Below, piece after piece: positions 1 to 23,276 of a stretch of 64,000 nt of DNA. A model generated the notes under the pieces. The model ran no database searches. It saw only the letters and a program-made list of their open reading frames with translations, and was not told the DNA's origin. Made by a program: the position numbers and the translations under genes. Source of the stretch: Anolis sagrei (taxonomy: Eukaryota > Chordata > Lepidosauria > Squamata > Anolidae); the NCBI RefSeq assembly GCF_037176765.1, contig NC_090034.1, positions 25,303,375 through 25,367,374 of the forward strand, written 5' to 3'. Numbering within the stretch: the first letter of the stretch is position 1; each line of letters opens with the position of its first letter.

Positions 1-514
1 CCAGCAAGGAGCTGTGTCACAATGCAAGGTTTGTTTCTGCACTCCCAACACACACACACTCAACCCACTATGCCAGCAGACAAACTTGTCCAGATATCCA
101 TCTGGATTACGCATGCATTCTTGTGATGTCTTTTGATAGGCAAATTCACCATGTGAGGCTTCCCAAAGCACTAACACAATCCGATCCACTTTAAAGAGAA
201 ACAGTGGCATTGTCAAGGAAAACTGAAGACAGTGCACTCTCCTTAAATTGACATTTTTTTAAAACAGAGGTTGAATGACCACTCTCAAGGGCGCTTGGCT
301 ATTGATTCCTACATGGAAGGGGATGGGATCAGATCAGCTTTGGGATTATTTCCACCTCTTTAGTTCTTTGATTTTGGACATCCACAACGGAGGCTGACCA
401 GCAGCAGATCTGCTGTAACCTAGCTAGGATTATAAACACTAGGAAAATATGTAAGAATCTGATACACATGAAAGAACCGCAGTGAACAAAGGCTAACTTT
501 TAAGACACTGGCTG
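1..514. other. 3' flank of RPS15A, no gene seen
   Basis: About 500 bp downstream of the RPS15A polyadenylation site. I see no coding signal, RNA gene or repeat family that I recognise here. Confidence 0.5.
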
Positions 515-10177
<9,663 letters not shown>

Positions 10178-10379
10178 CGAGCGCCGGACGCGGGGAGTTG
10201 TGGGAAACCGAGGCCCCGCGCACCACGGCAACTCTCGCGAGGTTTCTCTTATTCCCGCGTCACTTTGAAAAACGGGGCGGGGCCACGTAGTTGATTTATT
10301 TAATTTCCCAGAAATGAGGAAGAGCTCTCCGTAGGAAGAGGCTGCAGTGTCCTTTGATGGATTTAATCTGGATTGTTTT

Positions 10380-10650
10380 TGATACTAATGATGTTTGTGG
10401 GTTAAACCCTTGTGCAGGCAGGACTGAAGACTGACAGGTCGCAAGTTCAAATTCAGGGAGAGCGCGGATGAGCTCCCTCTGTCAGCTCCAGCTCCCTATG
10501 CCGGGACATGAGAGAAGCCTTCCACAGGATGGTAAAAGATCAAAACATCCGGGCGTCCCCTGGGGAACGTCCTTGCAGACAGCCAATTCTCTCACACCAG
10601 AAGCGACTTGCAGTTTCTCTAGTTGCTCCTGACACGAAAAAAGTACTTAA
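10380..10650 (+). mobile_element. ACA-type tRNA-derived SINE
   Basis: The head carries the B-box-like GCAAGTTCAAATTC. The body includes ATGAGCTCCCTCTGTCAGCT and CATCCGGGCGTCCCCTGGGG, and the end is TTGCTCCTGACACGA. This matches a SINE I know from anole genomes. Confidence 0.8.
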
Positions 10651-10775
10651 GGTGCATGTTATGCTTATGTGAGCCGCTTTGATCTACTTATGGAGAGGAA
10701 AAGGTGAATATAAAAAAAAACATTATGTATAATAATATTATATACTAACAATAATATTATTCGAGTAGGGTATAG

Positions 10776-10945
10776 GACAGAAAAAGGAAGATGGGCCGAC
10801 CAAGGGCAAGATGGATGGCATTCTTGAAGTGACTGGATTGACCTTGAAGGAGCTGGGGGTGGTGACAGTCGACAGGGAGCTCTGGCGTGGGCTGGTCCAT
10901 GAGGTCACGAAGAGTCCAAAACAACTGAACGAATGAACAACAACA
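10776..10945 (+). mobile_element. BovB (RTE) LINE 3' end
   Basis: Sense strand encodes GRPRARWMDGILEV-type residues (AAGATGGATGGCATTCTTGA) and ends ACAACTGAACGAATGAACAA, matching the larger BovB fragment at 24728-25292. Confidence 0.85.
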
Positions 10946-10957
10946 TGGTATAGGGCA

Positions 10958-11060
10958 GGCATGGGCAAACTTCAGCACTCCAGGTGTTTTGGACTTCAAC
11001 TCCCACAATTCCTGGCCTCAGGCCCCTTCCTTTTCCCCTTCAGCTGCTTCAGCCCTATTA
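10958..11060. mobile_element. Half copy of the CAGGCATGGGCAAAC hAT MITE
   Basis: The left arm CAGGCATGGGCAAACTTCAG and core TTGGACTTCAACTCCCACAA are present; the inverted right arm is missing. Confidence 0.65.
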
Positions 11061-11089
11061 ATAATAATAATTACTATCCTGTTACAGAT

Positions 11090-11235
11090 ACACCTGGGTA
11101 TAACTTCTAAATGTTTATTCCATTTGTAAAATTGAAATGGTACATTGAAGCATCAGGCAGCAAAGGTGTCACTATCTCAGCCAGCCCTATGGACAAGTTT
11201 GGATTTCTGTATAAGGGATGCTTAACCTGGATAGG
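11090..11235. mobile_element. Half of a Tigger-like element
   Basis: GGTGTCACTATCTCAGCCAG followed by ATAAGGGATGCTTAACCTGG resembles one end of the palindromic transposon seen whole at 45650-45943. Confidence 0.5.
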
Positions 11236-11328
11236 CAAGAAAACTTTGGTTTGTCCGGATCCTGGCCTGTTGCAGAAGTGGGAGAAGCCTTTAGAAATCA
11301 GTGACAAGTTTTATTTTACTGTTTATGG

Positions 11329-11638
11329 CAGAGGTTCCCAACCTGTGGTCCGTGGCCCACCTGTGGTCCCCTAAAATACGGTCTACGGCCTCACTGTTAC
11401 TACACAACTGGTAGTAACTGGTAGTTGAGAATGACTGGTCTCCCGAATGACTGGTCTCCCGAGGCAACGGCGAAGTCAGGAAGGGGGAGGCTGATTTCCT
11501 GAATCAACACCCCAAATAATCAAACTGAATCTAAAGTTGACCAAAAACTGATTCGTAACCCTTTTGGTACTAATGTTGGAGAGTGGTCCTTGGTCAAAGT
11601 AGTCCCTGGTTTAAAAAAAAAACAGTTGGGAACCACTG
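11329..11638. mobile_element. hAT MITE with perfect 8-bp target duplication
   Basis: Ends CAGAGGTTCCCAACCTG and CAGTTGGGAACCACTG are inverted. GTTTATGG flanks it exactly on both sides (11321-11328 and 11639-11646). Confidence 0.9.
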
Positions 11639-11772
11639 GTTTATGGGGTTGTAATTAGATAGTTGTTTGTCTGTCCACAAACTGAAGACAGTAGCAAATC
11701 CTGAGCACTAAAATATTTAATAGAAGTTCCACTAGTGATGTGGTTGGTGTAGTGGCTCCCATACTTTGGACC

Positions 11773-11911
11773 AGGCATGGGCAAACTTTGTTCCTCCCTC
11801 CAGGTGTTTTGGACCTCAACTCCCACAATTCCTAACAGCCTACCAGCTGTTAGGAATTGTGGGAGTTGGAGTCCAAGACACCTGGAGGGCCAAAGTTTAC
11901 CTATGCCTGGT
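11773..11911. mobile_element. hAT MITE of the CAGGCATGGGCAAAC family
   Basis: Inverted arms around CCTACCAGCTGTTAGG, with ends CAGGCATGGGCAAACTTTG and ACCTATGCCTG. A further left-arm fragment is at about 11965-12015. No clear target duplication. Confidence 0.75.
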
Positions 11912-12039
11912 ATAGAGCATTCTGCTCACAGCAAGCAAAAGCAACATAGTCTGGCTATAAAGCAGACATGGGCAAACTTTGCCCCTACAGGTGTTTTTGA
12001 CTTCCACAATTCCATCTCACCAAGCATATTTTTTAAAAT

Positions 12040-12505
12040 TATTGCCATCTGGCAGGCGGTACAGGGTGACAAAGGGAAGGACAAACAGACTGAGAGACAG
12101 CTTTTATCCTAGAGCTGTTGAACGGCTGGCGGGGACGAGGGAGAGGGCCTTCTCGGTGGTGGCCCCCCGGCTGTGAAACACTCTCCCTGCAGACATCAGA
12201 CAGGCGCCCTCCCTCATGTCCTTCCGAAAAAGCCTTAAGACATGGCTGTTCGAGAGGGCATTTAATTAAGTGCAATAATGTGGTAAGAATATCGGAATGG
12301 AACAAGGAATATGAGACTGGTTATGATTCTACTAAGAGACGAAGCGGATTTTTAATGTTGTCTGTAATTGTTGTTTAGTCTATATGTTGTTGTAATTGGT
12401 AATTTCTTTTGTAAATTGTCTTTTATATGTATTTGTACACCGCCATGAGTCGCCCTAGTGGGCTGAGAATGGCGGTTAATAAGTGCATCAAATAAATAAA
12501 TAAAT
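12040..12505 (+). mobile_element. L2-like LINE 3' end
   Basis: The sense strand includes the end of a reverse transcriptase frame (CTTAAGACATGGCTGTTCGA, encoding a KTWLF motif) and a 3' tail GAATGGCGGTTAATAAGTGC plus (AAAT)n. The clade is an inference. Confidence 0.65.
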
Positions 12506-12524
12506 AAACTTCATGGCTTCGCAT

Positions 12525-12660
12525 TGATGTGGCATTGCAGTGGTGGTGAGAGTGGGAAGGGATGGGTATGTTGTGTTTTGTAATGTGTTTTGTGATGTGG
12601 CATTGCAGTGGTGGTGAGAGTGGGAAGGGATGGGTATGTTGTGTTTTGTAATGTGTGCTG
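12525..12660. repeat. Two tandem copies of a 67-bp unit
   Basis: TGTGGCATTGCAGTGGTGGT begins two almost identical units at about 12529 and 12596, each ending GTTGTGTTTTGTAATGTG. Confidence 0.75.
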
Positions 12661-12664
12661 AGGA

Positions 12665-13025
12665 AAGCAATTAATGTACAATGGCAATAAAGTTATTCTG
12701 TTCTATTCTAAATTCATACCAAAGGAAAAATATCTAAGGACTACATTTTCCCATTCATGTACAACTAGAGAGAGGCTCAGAATGAAAAGGTGAAAGGAAT
12801 GACCAGAGATCTTACAACAAAGGAACATGCATTCTGAAGACTTCTATTCTCTGTTATCAATTAGGATGGGATGAGAAAGGATAGAGTGAGAGAAAACAAC
12901 AAAAGACGTTTAGGAATGAGTGGGAAGTACAGCCTTGCTGAATTCTATCTGTCGTCTTCTCATCGAGGAATACAGAGTTGGGTTGAATTCCAACAGCAGC
13001 CAGAGACAGGGTCCCATTAGCTTAG
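12665..13025. other. RPS15A-ARL6IP1 spacer, no feature seen
   Basis: Unique-looking sequence between the two genes. Confidence 0.35.
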
Positions 13026-13029
13026 GCCT

Positions 13030-13150
13030 CCTCCAGCGGTTTGGGCTTCCAACTCCCAGAATGCTTGACCATTGGACAAGCCGGCAATAGGAGATCCCAG
13101 GAGTTAGAGGACCAAACAGCTGGAATGCTACAGGTTGAAGATGCCTGCAT
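13030..13150. mobile_element. Old foldback MITE
   Basis: TTGGGCTTCCAACTCCCAGA and CCCAGGAGTTAGAGGACCAA form diverged inverted arms of the AACTCCCA-type family. Confidence 0.4.
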
Positions 13151-13229
13151 CAGCTCAATGTTAGGGCTCTGAAAAAATTGGCTATTCTGAAGTGAGAGGG
13201 GGTTGACAACTGTTATGTTCAATAAAATA

Positions 13230-15079
13230 TCACTGTCTTGCACTTTTATTTATTTATTTGTTTAGGTGTCTAGGTATTACACATTTATCAGCAGTCTACA
13301 CATCAATGCAAAAGAACAATGCTAAGCAAAACAATAACAACTGCATGACATTGAATCCCACTCCCTCCAAGAATGTGCCCTTCTCTCCCTACCTACCCAC
13401 CCTATTACACTTTTTTCTTTACACACGACATCACATTCCTACTTCAGCTTAAAGTATTTTGTGTAAAATAAATATGCAAAATAAGAGAAAGGCAGAGCAA
13501 ATAAAATATACAAAAGATTTTCAGAGAAATGGATTTATGTTCCTCTTTCTGTATTTAGCTGAAAGCTTTTAATTTCCCTTTTATACCATTCTCCTTTCTC
13601 TGTAATGTGCGCATGACTTGCTGGCGGAGAATTCAAATAGACAAGAATGGTCTATTAATGAAGGTGAATGAGCCATGCAGCAATTAATGGGGAGTTCAGT
13701 TGCATTCCTGCAAGCAAACTTGTGAAAATAATTCCTCTTTGATCAGAAATTCTAATATCGATTAGGGTTTGAAGCCTATTTTTTGAATAGCCAAATTCTT
13801 AGATCTGGGCAAACTTATTTTTAATCATTCACAGTTAGTATTACACTTTCATGTTGGTTCTAGGCAGATAACAAGATGGAAGACATTTCATTTTTTTGTT
13901 GCTGACAGTCACAGTCATAACTACAGGCAAGAAGAGTAGGAACAAAAGAGGAATTAACCTCCATTGGAACATTTTGTGTTTAAAAGAACTATAATGAAAC
14001 TATGTTGGCAGCTTAGAATGAGACAAAGCTACACCTGTAAGGCAATAATGTAAGCACCAAGTATCCTGGTATGCTTTTTCCAAAGAATAAGAATGCCTAC
14101 AAGGTAATAAAAAAAGAGAACGTTTCAAGGTTTCCCAACATTTCTATATTTCTTTAAACCGGCAATAACACTGCTTATCCATTTACAATTAAGACAGAAA
14201 TTTGTCTTTTAAACACCAACTTAAGATGCTTATTGTGTTAACAGGTTACAACTTTTACTTAAGAAAAGTGAATTATTAATTAAAACAAAACAGCATTAAG
14301 AAAACACAACTCTACAGAGACTCGCTGACATGGGTACATCAAGTATTTTCAACATGTTTTTGTTTATAGACATTAAAAACCTTCAAGACACGCAGCACAA
14401 TATCAAAACTATCACAAATTAAATAACAAGCAAGAAAGTAGACTGTTCATGCATTCTAATTTTCATTTTCCACAGTTTCAGTGCAGTAGGTTGTATACAG
14501 AAATAATGACAGCTTGGGTACTAGAGTTGAGGAGCCCTGTTTATTTAAATTGCCCATGGCACATAACTTTCTAAGTTTTTTGATGTTATCATACAATACA
14601 TCTATGGACAGTCCAGTGAATCTTCAAAATACTAAAAAAAGAAGAGGTTTTAGCTAGTATCTTTCCACCAGAAGCAGAAGCAAAGGCTATCTTCAGACAA
14701 ATACCACCACCAATTATTATTGATGAACAACCTTATCACATTATGGTGTTGCTTAGCCACACTTACTATAAGAATGACTGCTCATGTCATAGCAGACTGT
14801 ATTCATGTGTGACTGAAAGACCACACGGTTTCTACTTAAACTGTAGAAGGAATCCCATTTAAGGTTAAAAGGCGATTACTGAAATGAAAACTTCTATCCT
14901 ATTAAACACACAAGAATTCATTTAATTGTTCCCAGAACATAAAATCAGTGTAACAGAGCTTCATTCATTTTTCTTCTCTTTGTGCTTGAGGAGTTTGTTG
15001 ACCTCCCTTTTTGCCATTCCGGCATACTTTGAAATGATTCCATGTTTGTTTAATCCAGGAAACAACAAGAAGCAGCTCA
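13230..15079 (-). CDS. ARL6IP1: ARL6IP1 last exon (coding 14961-15079) and 3' UTR
   Basis: Encodes SCFLLFPGLNKHGIISKYAG then MAKREVNKLLKHKEKKNE, with TGA at 14961-14963. The following 1.7 kb is AT-rich and unique, and ends at overlapping AATAAA signals near 13245-13257. The 3' end position is inferred. Confidence 0.85.
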
Positions 15080-18000
15080 CTTAAAAAAAAGAGAGAAAAC
15101 AAGTTATAATCACTTATGATCTTTTCCAGATGCCCTCCCTCCCTCTCCTCATTTTCATTCATGTTCTATTTAAATTACTGCAGGCTTCCAAATGGCAAAC
15201 ATTGCCCCATTCACATCATATTGTGCACTGCTTACCAATAAGGTAGGTGAGGAAGAGATTATGAACTTGCTGTCCTATCCAAGCAATCACAGCCAGAGAA
15301 CACAGCATTGTCATGAAGTACTAGAAAATAAACAACACAGTCAATAGTCTTCTAATGATTCTAACATATAAACGGATTTCCTAGGCATTTCCTATTGTTG
15401 CTATTTCAGGAAACATGGTTGATTAGCACTCTGACCACATATAGACTCATGACCTAATTTATTTATTTTTATTTATTTACTCTATTTGTATCCCGCCTTT
15501 CTCTATCTCAAAGGGGACTCAAGGCGGCTTTACATATGGCAACTATTCAATGCCTTTGAACAACAAACAGTAAAAGTACATTAAGTTAAAAATTTAAAAA
15601 TTAACATTAAATGCACATTAAAACTAATAAAACATTATTAGAGTTTTCCTATATGCAATTTGGAGAGGGGATCCAAATAGGAGCAGGGACTACATCTATC
15701 TATTACTAGAGTAACTACCCTAAATTTCAATTAGGACTTGGCATTTTAAAAAAATGTAGTTTCTGATCAACAAATGAAAACCTTTGTTTTAATAAATATA
15801 AAGCAAAATGGCTTATGGAATGTTTCATGTCTGAAAATCTTCAAAGCACAGAAGTTACCATTTTTGGCTTCTCCTCCTTAAATGTGAAAAGGCGTTTCCA
15901 CCAACCGACAATTCTACGGCGTGTTTTTACCAGATTGCTACAGATTTCATGAAAACGTTGTTGTTGTTCGGTAGTCCTTTAAAAATATTTAAGCAGAAAA
16001 AGATGACACATTGTATCTACTATAGCAAGTTAGCACTTAACACTGCACACACATTTATCTCTTACCTTCAGTCATTTCATAGGCATTGGGCATTTTGGGT
16101 GCTTCAGGTGGTGGTGGCCATTTTTAATAAAACCTAACTGCAATAATAAGCCTCTCTGCTAAGAGACTGTGGCAGCCATTTTTATAGAAGCAGACAGGCT
16201 TTTACAGGCACAATCTGTCTTCAGAGAGGCTTGTTGCAGGAAGCCCTTGTTTAACATGGCTAACACCATTCTGCTCCATTTCAAGTGCTCTAAATGCAGG
16301 CTCCCTGTGTTGCTGCTAAATGTTGCTTGGGCAGGAACAAAAAGGTTTGGGATGTGTTTATTTCTCGGGTTTCAGCAAGGGAAGGTTAATAGAGTTTAGG
16401 CTTCATACTTCTGCCTTTGTGGTGCGTTCTTAATAGAGGCAAGGTTGCTTTCCTTGCTCTGCTCTCTTTCCACCCCTTTTATTAGGCCCATACTCTCATT
16501 CTTTTTCCTCATTTATTTTCCTTTCCTTATCTGTATTGCACAACTATAGACATTAAAGATCATTAATGCAATTTACATCCTCATTCTAACACCTCAAATA
16601 AATAGATCTTCTTCTTCACTTTAGCTTTTCCTAAAGTCCCTACGTTTTACTACTGATTTATGCACAACTATGGATTGTAAGTGTTTAGTATGTTAATTGG
16701 TAGATGACTAGTGCTGACACAATATAGCTCTTTCCAAGAGTGGTGAGGAGACATAGGTATATAAGACTAATAACGAAATACTACTTTTTTTGTATAACCA
16801 TACAAAAGTATTTCCTATGGCTGTTTGGCTACAGCCATAGGAAATACTTCAGCAGAGCCATATTAAAAGCTTATACACTAGTAAGAATTAGTTCTTGTAA
16901 AGATTCTGCTGGCAGAAAGGTCAGAAGTAATACAGCAGTGTTTGAGCATAGTAGACATAGCAACTGTTACAGAAGGGCAAGGAAATGCCATAAGTTCTGA
17001 ATGCCAACTTGTATTTTAAACTAGATTTTACATTGATGGGGCTAAAATAAAGATGAATCAAGTCTTCAAACATACCATTTACTGGAACCAAAAATCCGAG
17101 GAGCAAGAGCAGGTACCAGATAGTCAGCCAAACAAAGCAACATAACAAAACAAGAAACACCTGAAAGAACAGATGGATCCAAGTAGTAGATCATCCTGTT
17201 GAAAAAGAAAAAATCATTTTATCCAGTTATCATTTGGATTCAAACACTTAAAAGAACAATTAGAGTAATCTGGGGGAGAGAAAGAAAGGGGAGAAAAAAG
17301 GGGAGGGAAGGAGGAAGGAAGACAAATCAGACAGTAAGAAGCATGGCTGGGCTGGAGGTTGACTTGCCATCTTCCACTTATTGTGCAAACATCTATTGAA
17401 GAAGCAGTGAGAGGAAAGTTAGAAATTGATTGGATTCCTTTCCTTCCACAGCATTTAAGGGGGAGGAACACATTGTATCAAAAAACTGTACTCCTAATGG
17501 CTGTTTGCATTTTGAGAACGACATATTTTGACTGCACTTGATAACATTTCACTTGTCCGTGATATAGTGATTAACAAAAAAGCCCACTTAAAATGTCAAG
17601 TCGACATCATGTCCATATTAAATAATAGCTCTCTAAGTTTCAGCCTTACTCTTTTACACTGGGCTTTGTTAGAGTTTCACCCATTCCTCCCCAGTTCCTG
17701 CTGCTGTCATCCATTCATAGTTCCTCTGCCTCTGCTGAGAGATCAGGTGCCTCTGACTCTCCCCAACTGCCAGCCAACCACCACTCTTCCTATTAGACTG
17801 CAAAGCAGCGAGAGAAAGAGTTGTATCATCACCTCTGCTGAGAGCCCAGCTACTTACTCTTGGCTCTTCTTCAACTGTCTCTAGTGAGATTTCTTCCACT
17901 GGCTACTCAAACATGTCAGCTGATTGTGATAACTTTGAACAATTAGTGCATGAACCCGGGAATTTTTGTTTTGGGCTAAACTGTTGACTAAGCATATTTT

Positions 18001-20625
18001 AAATAAGCAAAGACTAAACATATGAAGGTTATTGTGGATTTTGTTTCAGCTTTAAAAATGGCAAGGAGATATGACTATTGTCCTCAGTTGTTTCTTTTTA
18101 AAAAGGTCTTCCAGTTAATAAGCCCTTTAAAGAAACCACAATGACTTAAAATCTGAATATATTGGTTTCTACATCAACACAATTTTTCCAACTACATTTT
18201 AAAAAATTACATGTACATTTCACACAACGAGATAATGCCAGTTATTCTTGGGTAAGTTAGCCACAAACTCGTTTATAAGAATTTTCTAGAAGATAATGTT
18301 AACTTACAGAAAAATGAAGGAAACTACAGCAATGATGGCAGGTGGAAACCATGCTTTTTCCCAGCGCAGGATTTTGTCAGTCACTAAAATCACTTCACCC
18401 CATCCTTGCAACTGCTCCTCCAAAGCAGCTGTTTCAGCAGCCTGTGAACATAAGCATTAAAACCATTAGTACAATCAATACTAGTTTTATTAGAAGTCAC
18501 CTGACTTTGCTACTGATAATACAGCTGTTTGTTGGTGCTTAAATCTCCAGAATTGATACTTTTTAGATTTTTGCAAATGTGTTTCTTTTATTTTGAATCC
18601 GGACTTTTATATGAAAAGTTGCACAAATGCCTTATTTTCCCAATTTAAAAATAGCACTGCGACAATATTTCAAACAGGATTATACTGCTTAAACCTATTT
18701 CTACTATAGTGGCAAATGGGGCATTAAAGGAAGGAGTGAGACATTTTATTAATTAACTATAATTTTAATCATTTCACTATTTTGATAAATTGCTTATGGT
18801 CTACCAGATAAATGTATTTATTGACAATGTTTACTATTGGAGAAGTCAGCTACAAAATGCCATGGTTCAGGTGCCAAAATAACTTATCCTGACTTTTCTA
18901 CTGTACTGTATAGTCTGTATCTACAGCTTGAAAACATTTTAAAATATCCGAATGGCAAATCCAGATATTGCCATTTTCTATAAAGGACACCATTCTACTA
19001 CACCAATGTATAAATGGGATTTTGAATATAATTAGATTTTGATAGACGCTGGAGGGGGATCCTGGAAACAAAGTGCAGAAGATACCTTGATTTGTTAGAG
19101 GTGAGGAAGTTTCTTTTTTCACTCTAGACATCTGTTGGTCTGGCCCTGACTTCCCTCAAATTCCTTAGAGCAGTGTTTCTCAACCTTCCTAATGATGCGA
19201 CCCCTTAATACAGTTCCTTATGTTGTGGTGACGCCCAACCATAAAATTATTTTCGTTGCTACTTCATAACTGTAATTTTGCTACTGTTGTGAATCGTAAT
19301 GGAAATATCTGATATGCAGCATGTATTTTCATTCACTGGACCAAATTTGGCACAAATATCCGATACACCCAAATGTGAACACTGGTGGGGTTGGGGGGGG
19401 TGTGGTTTTGTCATTTGGGAGTTGTAGTTGCTGGGATTTATAGTTCACCTACAATCAAAGAGCATTCCGAACCACACCATCAACAGAATTGGGCCAAACT
19501 TCCCACACAGAACACCCATTCCTTGAAGGGACTCACTGGTGCAAGTCTCCTTCCAGCCTTGCACATTCTCTCTCACTCACACATGCGCACCACACTGCCA
19601 TGTGCCTAGCATGCCTGCTCTCCCCTCTCTGCTTGGAGTCTCAGAAACAGCTCTCCCCTTGGCTGAGAGGCTAGCTGAGAGGCCAGCCAATCACAGCGGA
19701 GGAGGGCTTTTGGTGGGAGGATTTGCCTTCTGTTTCCAAAAAGGAAGAGAAGGACAGGTGGAGAGATCTTATAATAATAACAACTTTATTTTTGTACCCC
19801 ATTTCCATCTCCCCAAACGGACTCGGGCAGCTTACATGGGGACAAGCCTGAGATTCAACATGGTTAAAATATAACACAATACAATTCATAAAAACAATTT
19901 CAACAGTATAAAACAATAATACATAATACAATATATAGCAACCATCTAACAACCATCAGTGGTCTGAGTAGTGCACAGTTCTGAGCTTGGATAGGCAGGT
20001 TGGTGCAATCACTTACAAAGGACGGGGATAATGGATAAAGTGCTGAAGCGAATGCCAAGATTAGAGACTGGGGGGGGGGGGTAATATAAAGAGAGAAATA
20101 TGTTTCTAATTGGGGAATAATGGTAATGTGCAAGAGCTGGTTTTGGATCAAACTGGGGGCCAAAATTAGTTGGGGAGTTATTTAGTCAAAAGCACAGTGG
20201 AACATCCACGTTTTTAGTTCTTTATGGAAGGTGGACAGGGTGCTTACTAGTCTAATCTCTTCAGGAGAAGAGTTCCAAAGTCAGGGGGGTCACCACCGAA
20301 AAGGCCCTCACTCTCATCCCCACCAACCTCGCTTGTGACGGGGACGGAAGCAAGATGAGGGCCTCTCCAGAAAATCTTAGAGATCACGTAGGTTCATAGG
20401 GGAAGATGCGGTCACGAAGATAAGCAGGTCCCAAACATTTTTACAACATACAGAAGCCTTCTCTGCCAAAGGAATTCCTAAGACCATCAGAAATATGTTT
20501 TCTGGTGGTCTTTGGCGATCCCCCTGAAACCCCTTTGCGACTCCCAGGTTGAGAAACGCTGTCTTAGAGGATGTTATTCTTCTAACATAAATATCTATGA
20601 TCAACTCTACTACTACTACTACTAC

Positions 20626-20663
<38 letters not shown>

Positions 20664-22975
20664 TCCAAATTATAGTTACCATCTGCAGAAGGCTACCTTA
20701 CTGGGATCTGCACGCATTATTCGCCGATACATCACACAGTCCTAGACACTTGGGAAGTGTCCTACGTGTGATCCAATTCAATAGCCAGCAGAGTGTCTGC
20801 TGTGGACTCATCTTGTTGTGTTTCAAATAATAATATCCAAGAACAGGTTATACCCAATAGTTAAAAGACACATAAGAAGTGGAAGCAGTAAGAAATTTAG
20901 CAGACCCAAGAGTAGACATGGATGATTTGATTTTCAAACTCAAGAAAACCTAACACAGCACAAGTGGACTAGAATAATTCCTACAGCCATGTTCAGCAAC
21001 CTTCTTGCTCAATGCTGTGTTTACAGCTTCATCTGCCTATCCCCTCCGGCTCATCTGGCAGCCAAGGTGCCCTGCGTACTTCTGCTCCTATCAATGAGAC
21101 AAGCAAACAGGCCAGCCAGGCGTTTCCAAGGGGGAAGATGACAATGCAGACTTTTGTGGAAGAACAAGAAAAACAGGACATCACTTTTTTGTGGGGTTTT
21201 TTTTTAAAGCTGTGTGGCTAAGCATTTTTTTATTGGCACCACTTGTTAGAGGAAAGAGCCAAAATGCAACCACAATGACAAGAGACTCAGGAAAAGATTA
21301 TGGCATACATTTTATAATCAGTGGCAGGATTGTTTTTTTAAAGTCTGCAATATGAACACAGGCAGTCCCCAAGTTACGATCAGGAGAGGTTCTGTGGGTT
21401 TGTACTGAAGCTGAATTTGTATGCATGCTGGAACAGATATATTTTAAAGTATAAGTCCATATACATACATATATATGTGTGTGTGTGAGAGAGAGTGTGT
21501 TTTGGATCACATAGGGAAGGGCGAACACTCCTGTGGTGTTCTGTTGCTGCTTGTGGCACTGTTTTAGAGGATTTCGCCTCCTTTTCTGTCCCTATGATAA
21601 CTGGGTTTTGAAAAATGTGTCTAGTTGTGGAAATAACAATTCCAGATAAACCTTCAGTGGGGATCTTGTTTCCCCATGATAATAACTCTTCCATGACTAG
21701 ATTCCCCTCACTTCCTGTTGTCTCAGTCCCATTCTTAACTGTGGGTCATTTGTAAGTTGGGTGTTTGTAACTCGGGTACGACCTGTATGTAGAAGGGGAG
21801 AGGAGGCTAACCTACTTACCCTATGCTCATTTATCAGAAAACCTACTTGACAAAACATCTTTTTCTCCCTTCTCTCACTTCATGCATTAACCTCTCCCCT
21901 GATTTTAAAGCATCCTAGGAGTTTCAAAAGGCAATTGGAAATGCACCTCCACCTGGCATACCTTCACTCTGGGCCATCAAAATCAAAAGTTTTATGCCTT
22001 AAAGATGAACATGTGTTATTGGACACAACCTTTCACAGGACACAATGTTCTGGTGTGCCTCTGAGTCCTTCTCCACTTACAGCGATCCTAAGGTCACAAT
22101 TTAGCAAGATCTGTTCAGAAGGGCCAGGCCAATAACACTTGTTCATCCTCTCAGCCACCAAAGAAGGTTATTGGTGGCTAAGAGGGTGACTTGCCCAGTT
22201 GGTTTCCATGGCTGAGCCTCCAGAGCCCTGGTCCAATGCTCAAACCATGAGGCCACCCGGACTCCTCTCATAACCAGCCGCTTTGGGTCTCATTAAGAGA
22301 ATAAAGAGGGCTATAAATCAATGCAGTAGTAATAACACTCTGTAACACAATTTTTGTTCCTGGGTTATAAATGGCATTTTCTAATTGGTTCTAATCACTA
22401 TGTTTTAAAACTAGTATCAAGTCAATACAGAGCGTATGGTATAGTGGTTTTTAACTCTGGATATGTTTCAATGGTTTTTAACTAGGGATTTTAAATATAC
22501 AGGGTTAGTCAAAATGCATAGGCCAATAAGCCATTCAATTGAATAGCTTATTGGCCTATGCATTTTGACTAACCCTGTATACTGTTTATATTTAATCCTG
22601 TTTTAATGTTTACATATTTGTATATTTGAAATCGTGTACAAATGCTTTTATGTTAAGCCACTGTATAAATATGTGAAAGGATGTAAAAAGGAAGAGGGAG
22701 CAGGTTTGTTTTCTGCTGCCCTGGAGACTAGGACTCAATGGAGCAATGGGCTCAAATGACAGGAAAGGAGATTTCAATGAACATGAGGAAGAACTTCTCA
22801 CTGTGAGAGCTGTTCAGCAGTGGAACTCTCTGCCTCGGAATCTGGTGGAAACTTCTTCCTTGGAAGATTTAAAAAGATGCCGGATGACCATTTGTCAGGG
22901 GTGATTTGATTGTGCTGTTCCTGCATGAAGGTGGAGTGGAAGGGGGTTGGACTGGGTGGCCCCTGGGGTTGCTCC

Positions 22976-23023
<48 letters not shown>

Positions 23024-23235
23024 TAGAAGGGCTGGGTGGCCATCTGTTGCGAGTACTTTAATGGTGATTTTCCTGCATGAAGGCAGAAGTTAGTTGGACT
23101 GGATGATCTCTGAGGTTTCTGCTATGATGATGATGATTATTACAAAGGCTGGATGGCCATCTGTTGGGGGTACTTTGATTGTGTTTTTCCTGCATGGCAG
23201 AAGGCAGTTGGACTGGGTGGTCCCTGGGATAGCTC

Positions 23236-23276
<41 letters not shown>

